From positions 1 to 5,587 of the forward strand of contig JABGUO010000428.1 of assembly GCA_018646565.1 (NCBI GenBank): a stretch of 5,587 nucleotides of DNA, read 5' to 3'. The notes beneath the pieces are model-generated. The model searched no databases. It was not told where the DNA came from and saw only the letters and a program-made list of their open reading frames with translations. Below, in pieces: positions 1 to 5,474 of the stretch (positions within the stretch are counted from its first letter, which is position 1; every line of letters begins with the position of its first letter). Position numbers and translations under genes: made by a program. This DNA is from Opitutia bacterium. Lineage in GTDB: Bacteria > Verrucomicrobiota > Verrucomicrobiia > Opitutales > Seribacteraceae.

Positions 1-181
1 ATGGAACGATTCCCATAATGGTCTTTATAAGTGTCGATTTACCGGCACCGTTTGGACCAATTACCCCCACTAATGAACCTTCCTCTATCTGTAAATCAAT
101 CCCATACAATACTGGTTTTGTGTGGAATGAAACGGTCAAATCATGAACCTCAAGGGGAAATAGCGGTGGACTGGCACTCAT
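1..181 (-). CDS. Metal (Mn/Zn-type) ABC transporter ATP-binding protein, N-terminal part only
   Basis: This is the first 60 codons of an ABC ATPase that runs off the left edge of the window. It would be the cytoplasmic subunit that powers metal import with a membrane permease lying further left. The visible part has the usual start of the nucleotide-binding domain: a first strand (EVHDLTVSF, residues 11-19) with an aromatic residue at F19 where the A-loop is expected, then the Walker A motif GPNGAGKST at residues 42-50, followed by LIKTIMG. The Walker B, signature and H-loop regions lie outside the window. The ATG (181-179) overlaps the TGA of the upstream binding-protein gene as ATGA, which fixes the start and suggests translational coupling. 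The fold assignment is certain; the metal specificity is inferred from the adjacent cluster A-I lipoprotein and DtxR/MntR-family regulator. Confidence 0.93.
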   Translation of the reverse strand, partial: MSASPPLFPLEVHDLTVSFHTKPVLYGIDLQIEEGSLVGVIGPNGAGKSTLIKTIMGIVP

Positions 182-1140
182 TTTCTTCTTTTTCGTAATG
201 CCTTTACGATAGTGTTAATATTGTGAACCATCATTCCCTCCCAGGTACCGACAGAGTACTGCATTCCATTTGGGCCGGTAGCAAATTGATTGTTGGAACC
301 AAGTGCATCCGAAAATAATTCTCCTCCCACCTCGACATTACATTCTTTTGCAATTTCTTGAATCGCAGTCGGATTGACGCTACTTTCAATAAAGATAGCG
401 GGAATATTATGGTCTTGAATAAGGTCAACCAGATTAGCTCGGTCAGCTAATCCCGCTTCCGCGGTGGTAGAAATTCCTTGTAGTGCAATCACCTGTAGTC
501 CCATGGCCCGACCCAAATATTGAAATGCATCATGGCTCGTTATTAGAGTACGCTGGTCCTTGGGTATTTTCTTAATTTCATTTATCCCCCAATCCTCAAT
601 TTTTGAAATACTGTCTAAAATTTGATTTGCCCTGGATTCAAATTGTTTTTGTTCCGAGGGGTTACAGCGAATCAGTCTGCGAGTAAATTCGTTTACAATA
701 AGGGACCAAATCTTTGGATCAAACCACACATGGGGGTCTGGGTGCTGCTGTTCGTTGTGTCCTGAGTTTGAGTAAATTATTTCCTTGTTTGGCAAATTGG
801 CAGTGGCATTGAATGTTGAAATGGCGTTTTCTTCGCTATGGCTAAGTGCTTCTGCTAGTCTACCCTCGAGCTGCATTCCATGGAAAACCACAAGGTTGGC
901 CTTGGAAAGTGCCAGTATGTCCCTCGAGCTGGGTTTGTATATGTGAGGGTCTACACCTGGACCCATGAGGGAAGTGACGGAAAAATGATCACCTGTTAAT
1001 CGTTGGGCGAGGTCGTACAATTGGGTTGTAGTCACGACGAGCCGAATCTTTTTATTGCTCGAATTACTCGACTCTGAGCCTACGTTGTGTCTGTTTTCTC
1101 CACCGCATCCCCCCAGTAAAAACGAGCAGAAAAAAAGCAT
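178..1140 (-). CDS. Metal ABC transporter substrate-binding lipoprotein (ZnuA/TroA/MntA-like, cluster A-I)
   Basis: This is the extracytoplasmic metal-binding protein of a Mn/Zn ABC importer, 320 aa, normal for the family. The N-terminus is a short hydrophobic stretch ending in the lipobox LLGGC, so C12 should be lipidated and anchor the protein to a membrane; a Ser/Asn-rich linker (about residues 21-29) follows. The four expected metal ligands are visible: H66 (VDPHIYKP), H137 (DPHVWFDP), H203 (SHDAFQYL) and D278 (ELFSDALG). His rather than Glu at the third position resembles TroA/ZnuA more than PsaA/MntC. The loop before H137 has only H128 and H133, not the long His-rich loop of typical ZnuA proteins. 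With the divergent DtxR/MntR-type regulator I favour manganese, with zinc possible. The gene is the first of an operon with the ATPase (ATGA overlap). The start is uncertain: the ATG at 1140 gives a signal peptide without a positive n-region (see findings). Confidence 0.93.
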   Translation of the reverse strand: MLFFCSFLLGGCGGENRHNVGSESSNSSNKKIRLVVTTTQLYDLAQRLTGDHFSVTSLMGPGVDPHIYKPSSRDILALSKANLVVFHGMQLEGRLAEALSHSEENAISTFNATANLPNKEIIYSNSGHNEQQHPDPHVWFDPKIWSLIVNEFTRRLIRCNPSEQKQFESRANQILDSISKIEDWGINEIKKIPKDQRTLITSHDAFQYLGRAMGLQVIALQGISTTAEAGLADRANLVDLIQDHNIPAIFIESSVNPTAIQEIAKECNVEVGGELFSDALGSNNQFATGPNGMQYSVGTWEGMMVHNINTIVKALRKRRK

Positions 1141-1164
1141 GAACCAAAGAAAGTATTTATGGCT

Positions 1165-1192
1165 ATTAAAAGTATAGTTTTTGATTAGTCAA
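1165..1192 (-). promoter_or_regulatory. Candidate sigma70-type promoter (proximal) for the metal transporter operon
   Basis: Read on the minus strand there is a -35-like TTGACT (1192-1187), a 16-nt spacer, and a -10-like TTTAAT (1170-1165), each one or two bases from consensus. Transcription would start near 1158, leaving a leader of roughly 18 nt before the ATG at 1140. The -35 box lies inside the inverted repeat at 1180-1193, so a repressor bound there would block it. This comes from visual matching only. Confidence 0.45.
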
Positions 1193-1193
1193 A
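1180..1193. promoter_or_regulatory. Inverted repeat TTTGA-N4-TCAAA, candidate operator
   Basis: The sequence TTTGATTAGTCAAA has perfect 5-bp arms around a 4-bp centre. It sits in the 107-bp spacer between the divergent transporter and DtxR/MntR-family regulator genes and covers the -35 box of the proximal transporter promoter. DtxR-family repressors bind AT-rich inverted repeats in such positions, so this is the best candidate for the local regulator's site. It is not an obvious match to the B. subtilis MntR box. Confidence 0.4.
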
Positions 1194-1220
1194 GTGTAGC
1201 AATCATTTTCCTTGAGTCAA
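1193..1220 (-). promoter_or_regulatory. Candidate sigma70-type promoter (distal) for the metal transporter operon
   Basis: On the minus strand a second TTGACT (1220-1215) is followed after 16 nt by TACACT (1198-1193), which matches the -10 consensus at four of six positions. It lies exactly 28 bp upstream of the other TTGACT box. Its -35 box overlaps the TTGAGTCAA palindrome at 1212-1220. Either this or the proximal box could be the working promoter, or the paired AGTCAA repeats may instead be protein-binding half-sites. Confidence 0.35.
1212..1220. promoter_or_regulatory. Short palindrome TTGA-G-TCAA, possible second operator
   Basis: TTGAGTCAA is a perfect 4-bp-arm palindrome whose arms match the inner TTGA/TCAA of the repeat at 1180-1193. 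The two centres are about 29.5 bp apart, close to three helical turns. It lies 27 bp upstream of the regulator's start codon and overlaps the distal transporter -35 box. It is short enough to occur by chance in AT-rich DNA. Confidence 0.3.
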
Positions 1221-1247
1221 TAGGAGATTACATCCAAGATAAATAAC

Positions 1248-1907
1248 ATGCCAAGTGCGACGGTTGAAAACTACCTCAAGTCGATCTTAAAATTATCGAT
1301 GGAATGTGAGCGTGGAGAAGTTCCGATGGGAATGATTGCTACTTCCCTTGGCGTAACTCCAGGGACCGCAACATCGATGATGAAGAATCTTCAAAAAGAA
1401 AAATGGCTGTCTTATAAATCCCGGAAAGGGGTTCGACTTACTCCATCGGGCAAGAAGATTGGGATGATAATGATAAGGCGCCATCGATTATTGGAAACAT
1501 TCTTAGTCGAAACTCTCGGATTAGATTGGAGTGAAATTCATGAGGAAGCGGAGGTACTCGAGCATGCCATTTCGGAGAAGGTGTTGGAGCGTTTGGACAT
1601 ATTTCTAGGCAAACCTCGCCATGACCCGCATGGGCACCCAATTCCAACTAAGAACGGGATAATTCGTAGATTACCGAAAAAAACCCTCTTAGATTCATTA
1701 GTGGGAACGAAAATGAAAATTGAGTCAATTCTTGATCAAAGTCCTGAATTTTTAACCTTTGCACAGGCGAAAGGCCTGATGCCCGGAAGAATGGTGACGC
1801 TTGTAAAAAACGAAAAAGTCGCCGATACCATTGAATTACAGGTTGAAAAAATGCCGAAGTTTTCGCTGGGATATAAAACGGCCCAAAAAATACTTGTCTC
1901 CGATTGA
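1248..1907 (+). CDS. DtxR/MntR-family metal-dependent transcriptional repressor
   Basis: This is a cytoplasmic metal sensor that, when loaded with Mn or Fe, binds DNA and typically represses metal uptake genes. The 219-aa protein has the three-domain layout of long DtxR-family members: an N-terminal winged helix (about 5-72, with recognition-helix region GVTPGTATSMMKNLQ and wing KSRKGVRLTPSGKK), a dimerisation and metal domain (about 73-133, ending in the family-typical HPIP), and a C-terminal SH3/FeoA-like domain (about 145-219, GLMPGRMVTL). Visible ligand positions are H79, E83, H98, E102, E105 and H106. Position 102 is Glu, as in MntR, where DtxR/IdeR have Cys, which leans towards manganese. 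N8 and K11 stand where B. subtilis MntR has D8 and E11. The gene is divergent from the metal transporter, its probable target. An AGGAG at 1222-1226 is 21 nt before the ATG, too far for a normal ribosome binding site. Confidence 0.93.
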   Translation: MPSATVENYLKSILKLSMECERGEVPMGMIATSLGVTPGTATSMMKNLQKEKWLSYKSRKGVRLTPSGKKIGMIMIRRHRLLETFLVETLGLDWSEIHEEAEVLEHAISEKVLERLDIFLGKPRHDPHGHPIPTKNGIIRRLPKKTLLDSLVGTKMKIESILDQSPEFLTFAQAKGLMPGRMVTLVKNEKVADTIELQVEKMPKFSLGYKTAQKILVSD

Positions 1908-1950
1908 ATCCAATTTCATATTCAATTCAATTCCTCCTTTTGGTATTTAA

Positions 1951-2021
1951 TTATAGATTTACTAAAAAAGCGTTGCCCTCACTAAGTAAAAACTTCCTTA
2001 TTAGTACTAATTAATCTATAA
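1951..2021. repeat. Spaced 9-bp inverted repeat TTATAGATT / AATCTATAA in the leader of the sugar-enzyme operon
   Basis: The arms are at 1951-1959 and 2013-2021 and pair perfectly, with 53 bp between them. They enclose the 12-bp palindrome at 2000-2011. The arms hold only one G/C pair each and there is no following T-run, so an intrinsic terminator is unlikely. They could be distal binding sites for a looping regulator or a chance match in AT-rich DNA. Confidence 0.35.
2000..2011. promoter_or_regulatory. Perfect 12-bp palindrome ATTAGTACTAAT, candidate operator
   Basis: ATTAGTACTAAT is exactly self-complementary and lies 27 bp upstream of the start codon of the TIM-barrel gene, in the 131-bp spacer after the regulator gene. 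Two further ACTAA half-sites lie upstream at 1961-1965 and 1981-1985, 20 bp apart. A weak -10-like TATAAA at 2017-2022 lies just downstream, so a bound repressor would cover the promoter. The palindrome is of the kind bound by dimeric repressors such as the GntR or LacI families, which often control sugar catabolic operons. No such regulator gene is in the window. Confidence 0.45.
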
Positions 2022-2038
2022 ATTTAACAATTTTTTAT

Positions 2039-3082
2039 ATGCCAAGAACAGTAACATTGTTTACCGGTCAATGGGCCGACCTTACTTTACCAACGCTTGC
2101 TGAAAAAGCTTCAGAAATGGGCTACGATGGTTTGGAGTTAGCCTGTTGGGGGGACCACTTTGATGTAGATAAAGCGGCGATCTCCAAAAAATATTGTCAA
2201 GAGAGATGGGAAATTTTATCCGATAATAACCTGGATTGCTTTGCCATATCGAGCCATCTTGTGGGGCAGGCAATTTGCGACCCTATTGATGAACGTCATC
2301 AATCAATCCTTCCGCCAGATGTTTGGGGGGATGGGGATCCTGAAAAAGTTCGCAAGAGGGCAGCAAAGAAAATGGCAAAAACTGCCAAGGCCTGTCGTAA
2401 CTTTATAAATGCAAAACCTGGACGTGGAAAAAAAGATGATTTTCCCGCGGTGGTGAATGGTTTCACGGGATCTAGTATTTGGCATTCAATCTATGCCTTC
2501 CCACCAACTGATCAGGCCTATTGGGATAAAGGATTTGAAGATTTCGCGAAGCGTTTTGGGCCGATTTTGGAAGAATTTGAAAAGCAAAATGTAAATTTTG
2601 CCCTGGAGGTTCATCCAACTGAAATTGCTTTTGATATTGCCAGTGCCCAGCGTGCTTTGGAGGCCGTTAAAAAGCACAAGCGATTTGGTTTTAACTACGA
2701 CCCTTCGCATCTTGGATACCAGGGAGTTGACTATGTAAAGTTCATTCGAACTTTTTCGGATCGAATTTATCATGCCCACATGAAAGATGCTTGGTGGGGG
2801 CACGGGGATGGTACGGTTGGAGTATTTGGAGGTCACACCACATTTTGCGACCCACGCCGACAGTGGGATTTTCGCTCTGTTGGAAGAGGAGATGTCAATT
2901 TTGAGGAAATCATAGTTGCCTTAAATGACATTCAATATTCTGGGCCTCTTTCCATTGAGTGGGAGGATGGTCGGATGGATCGTTTTCATGGCGCTACAGA
3001 ATCCTGCGAATTTGTAAAAAATCTGGACTTTAAATCTAATGAAATGGCATTTGATTCCGCATTTGATAAAAAAAATCAATGA
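2039..3082 (+). CDS. Sugar phosphate isomerase/epimerase-like TIM-barrel protein (AP_endonuc_2 / xylose isomerase-like)
   Basis: A 347-aa soluble protein of the xylose isomerase-like TIM-barrel superfamily, whose members use one divalent metal to isomerise, epimerise, dehydrate or cleave sugars, keto-sugars and inositols. The N-terminal strand and helix ([10 protein letters not shown], then [16 protein letters not shown] at 27-42) are typical. The likely metal ligands are E190 (ALEVHPTE), D221 (NYDPSHLG), H247 (HAHMKDA) and E307 (SIEWEDG), the usual Glu-Asp-His-Glu order. The loop after H247, rich in Gly and Trp, is longer than in small IolI-type enzymes and probably shapes the substrate pocket. 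There is no signal peptide, so it is cytoplasmic. It is first in a run with two Gfo/Idh/MocA oxidoreductases (30-bp gap to the next), which points to sugar, cyclitol or glycoside catabolism. The exact reaction cannot be told. No Shine-Dalgarno sequence precedes the ATG, but the start matches the family's N-terminus. Confidence 0.9.
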   Translation: MPRTVTLFTGQWADLTLPTLAEKASEMGYDGLELACWGDHFDVDKAAISKKYCQERWEILSDNNLDCFAISSHLVGQAICDPIDERHQSILPPDVWGDGDPEKVRKRAAKKMAKTAKACRNFINAKPGRGKKDDFPAVVNGFTGSSIWHSIYAFPPTDQAYWDKGFEDFAKRFGPILEEFEKQNVNFALEVHPTEIAFDIASAQRALEAVKKHKRFGFNYDPSHLGYQGVDYVKFIRTFSDRIYHAHMKDAWWGHGDGTVGVFGGHTTFCDPRRQWDFRSVGRGDVNFEEIIVALNDIQYSGPLSIEWEDGRMDRFHGATESCEFVKNLDFKSNEMAFDSAFDKKNQ

Positions 3083-3112
3083 CAATTATCATTTAATTGG
3101 ACCCAATAATTT

Positions 3113-4279
3113 ATGAATAGAAAACTAAAAATGGGCATGGTTGGTGGCGGGCGTGGTGCATTCATAGGCGGCGTTCATCGACGAGCAGCAAATCTTGATG
3201 GAAAAATCGAATTGGTGGCGGGTGCTTTTTCATCCGACCCAAAAAAATCGAAGCAGTCGGGAAAAGATTTCTTTATCGATCCCTCCCGAACCTACGGATC
3301 GTACCAAGAAATGGCCGAAAAAGAAGCCTTGTTACCAGAGGGTGAACGAATTGATTTTGTAAGTGTAGTAGTGCAAAACTATCTTCATTTTGATGTGGCA
3401 AAAACTTTTCTAAAAGCGGGGTTTAATGTGATTTGCGATAAACCAGTCACTCTTGATCTCGCCCAGGCGAGAGAGCTCAGGAAAGTAATTATAAAATCAA
3501 AAAAAGTCTTTGCATTAACGCATAATTACACGGGCTATCCGATGGTTAAATTAGCCCGTGATATGGTAAAAAAAGGTAAGCTTGGAAAGATCATTAAGGT
3601 TGTCTGTGAATATCCTCAAGGATACGCAATCACTGCATTAACGGGGGAAAGCAAAGCAATTTCCAACTGGCGAGCCGATCCTAAAATTGCAGGAGTTTCC
3701 AACTGCATGGGAGATATTGGCACACATGCGGAAAATTTGGTTCATTATATTTCTGGTTTGGAGATCGATTCTTTATGTGCAGATTTATCGGTTAACATCC
3801 CCGGTCGAGTGTTGGATGATGATGGTAATTTACTGGTTCGTTTTAAAGGAGGCGCTCGTGGAATTCTTTATGCATCACAAATTTCAAACGGAGATGAAAA
3901 TAACTTAAATATTCGAATCTACGGCACCAAGAAATCATTGGAATGGCACCAGGAACACCCGAACGAATTAATCGTTAAGGATGCACGTGCACCCCGGGAA
4001 ATTTATCGTCGAGGGAATGATTACATAACTGGTGCCGCTGCAGAAAATACAAGAATTCCTTTCGGTCACCCGGAAGGATTTATTGAGGCGTTTGCCAATG
4101 TATATAATTCTGCGGCCGTTGCGATTAAAGACGAAATAGCGGGTAAATATCCGCGTAAATCAGGTTATGACTTTCCGGACATTCGCGATGGAATAATTGG
4201 AATGGCTTTTATCGAAACCGTTGTAAAAAGTGCCAACGCGAAGGAAAAATGGATTAAGTTTCCTTCGATTCCAAAGTGA
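3113..4279 (+). CDS. Gfo/Idh/MocA-family NAD(P)-dependent oxidoreductase (388 aa)
   Basis: A cytoplasmic dehydrogenase or reductase acting on a sugar, cyclitol or glycoside hydroxyl/keto group. The Rossmann domain begins MGMVGGGRGAFIGGVHR (glycine-rich loop at 11-15), the start of a subfamily whose members share a following AGAFSSDP segment (37-44 here). The EKP motif appears as CDKP with the probable catalytic K110. The C-terminal half-barrel contains GDIGTH (200-205), giving D201 and H205 as the usual active-site pair. Length is normal. The common TPNxxH segment near residue 87 reads VQNYLH (Q88, N89, H92), a small deviation. There is no signal peptide or Tat motif. The gene lies 30 bp after the TIM-barrel gene and 37 bp before another oxidoreductase on the same strand, so a shared transcript is likely. 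Neither the substrate nor the preferred direction of reaction can be assigned. Confidence 0.92.
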   Translation: MNRKLKMGMVGGGRGAFIGGVHRRAANLDGKIELVAGAFSSDPKKSKQSGKDFFIDPSRTYGSYQEMAEKEALLPEGERIDFVSVVVQNYLHFDVAKTFLKAGFNVICDKPVTLDLAQARELRKVIIKSKKVFALTHNYTGYPMVKLARDMVKKGKLGKIIKVVCEYPQGYAITALTGESKAISNWRADPKIAGVSNCMGDIGTHAENLVHYISGLEIDSLCADLSVNIPGRVLDDDGNLLVRFKGGARGILYASQISNGDENNLNIRIYGTKKSLEWHQEHPNELIVKDARAPREIYRRGNDYITGAAAENTRIPFGHPEGFIEAFANVYNSAAVAIKDEIAGKYPRKSGYDFPDIRDGIIGMAFIETVVKSANAKEKWIKFPSIPK

Positions 4280-4316
4280 GCACGACCCTTCTCATCAACT
4301 ACAAACAAGAATTTAA

Positions 4317-5402
4317 ATGACAATTAAAATTGGGATAATCGGAGCCGGCGGCATGCTGCAATATCATAGCGCAGGCTTTCGGAATGCAGGGGCAGAAATC
4401 GTTGCAATTTGTGATATGAATCAAGTCGCAGCGAAAAAGGCAGCTGAAACTTATGATGTACCTCATGTCTTTTCAGATTCTGCTCAAATGCTCGAACAAT
4501 TAACTGACCTTGATGCGGTTAGTGTCATAACCCCCAATCGTACCCATCGACCATTAGCGTTACAGGTATTGCAGGCTGGAAAACATGTGTTCTGCGAAAA
4601 ACCACCCGCTTTAAATGCGGCAGAAGTCTTGCAAATGAAAGAAGCGTCTGAGAGTGCCGGTAAGACTTTGATGTTCAATTTTAATAATCGGGCTCGTCCA
4701 GAATCATATGCTCTAAGAGAATATATAGAAGCTGGTGAAGTAGGTCAGATTAACTCTGCCCAGGCCAAATGGATAAGAAGGACTGGGATACCAGGTTTTG
4801 GGGGTTGGTTTACTAACAAGGAATTATCCGGAGGTGGACCTTTAATTGATTTATTACACATGGTGGACCTTGCCCTTTACTACATGGACTACCCGACTCC
4901 ATCCTGTGTGTTGGCACAAACCTTCTCGGATTTCATTCAGGACAAGAATTTTAAAGGTCCTTGGGGTATTCCTGATGTTGCAGACGGAGTGACAGATGTG
5001 GAAAGTGCCTCCCATGGATTTATAAAATTCACAACTGGACAAATTCTTTCTTTCCAGGTCTCTTGGGCAGAAATGGTAAAACAAGAGGAGGTATCGGTAA
5101 CCTTTCAAGGGAAGAAGGCAGGAGGTATGATTCGTCGTTTATTTGGCTCAGATGGTTTGGATGATACGGCAATTGATGATTGCGAGTTATATGTTCAGGA
5201 ACATGGCCGGTCTGTTAATCGTTCGATTAAAACGGAGCTCAATGAAGATATGGGAAGAATTCGTTCGGCAGAAAATTTTGTGCGGACTATTGCGGGAGAA
5301 GAGAGTCCGTTGAACACTCCAGACCAGGCGTTGGCACTGATGAAAATTATTGATGCGACTTACCAATCCGCTCAATCGGGAAAACCGATTGACATTCAGT
5401 AA
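4317..5402 (+). CDS. Gfo/Idh/MocA-family NAD(P)-dependent oxidoreductase (361 aa), second paralogue
   Basis: A second cytoplasmic oxidoreductase of the same family but a clearly different subfamily from its neighbour. It shows the nucleotide-binding loop GIIGAGGM (6-13), the ITPNRTHRPLA segment near 71-81, and CEKPP with catalytic K95. The C-terminal domain has the GGGPLID segment at 172-178 followed by H181 and D184. The spacing between D178 and H181 is three residues, where most family members, including the neighbour (D201, H205), have four. Length is normal and no signal peptide is present. It is third in the run after the TIM-barrel gene and may perform the opposite half-reaction to the other oxidoreductase, for example keto-sugar reduction after oxidation and rearrangement; that is inference. 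The ATG follows an A-rich stretch without a Shine-Dalgarno sequence. No clear terminator follows it. Confidence 0.92.
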   Translation: MTIKIGIIGAGGMLQYHSAGFRNAGAEIVAICDMNQVAAKKAAETYDVPHVFSDSAQMLEQLTDLDAVSVITPNRTHRPLALQVLQAGKHVFCEKPPALNAAEVLQMKEASESAGKTLMFNFNNRARPESYALREYIEAGEVGQINSAQAKWIRRTGIPGFGGWFTNKELSGGGPLIDLLHMVDLALYYMDYPTPSCVLAQTFSDFIQDKNFKGPWGIPDVADGVTDVESASHGFIKFTTGQILSFQVSWAEMVKQEEVSVTFQGKKAGGMIRRLFGSDGLDDTAIDDCELYVQEHGRSVNRSIKTELNEDMGRIRSAENFVRTIAGEESPLNTPDQALALMKIIDATYQSAQSGKPIDIQ

Positions 5403-5474
5403 AATTTTCAAGCACGGTGGCGGAGTTTGAATCTTGCTTCTTGTTCCAATTTCCTTCAGAGTAAACCTTACATT

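Noticed and set aside
231..428. Minus-strand 65-aa open frame inside the metal-binding lipoprotein gene
   Set aside because: It lies wholly within the lipoprotein gene in another frame, and the lipoprotein frame has clear family motifs throughout.
1903..1926. Inverted repeat ATTGAAT / ATTCAAT at the end of the regulator gene as a terminator
   Set aside because: The 7-bp arms hold one G/C pair, the loop is 10 nt and no T-run follows, so the hairpin would be too weak for an intrinsic terminator.
1973..2001. TTGCCC ... CCTTAT as a sigma70 promoter for the sugar-enzyme operon
   Set aside because: Only the first three bases of the -35 box match well and the -10 is poor at any allowed spacing, so it is not listed as a feature.
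2486..2836. Minus-strand 116-aa open frame opposite the TIM-barrel gene
   Set aside because: It is antisense to the conserved metal-site region of the TIM-barrel protein, has no recognisable motif, and follows from the codon usage of the real gene.
5401..5408. AAAATTTT after the stop of the second oxidoreductase as part of a terminator
   Set aside because: It is only a self-complementary AT run with no GC stem.
5403..5474. Minus-strand TTCAAAC followed by CGCCACC resembling the 3' end of a tRNA
   Set aside because: The bases flanking the putative T-loop do not pair, and no acceptor, D or anticodon arm can be found around it.
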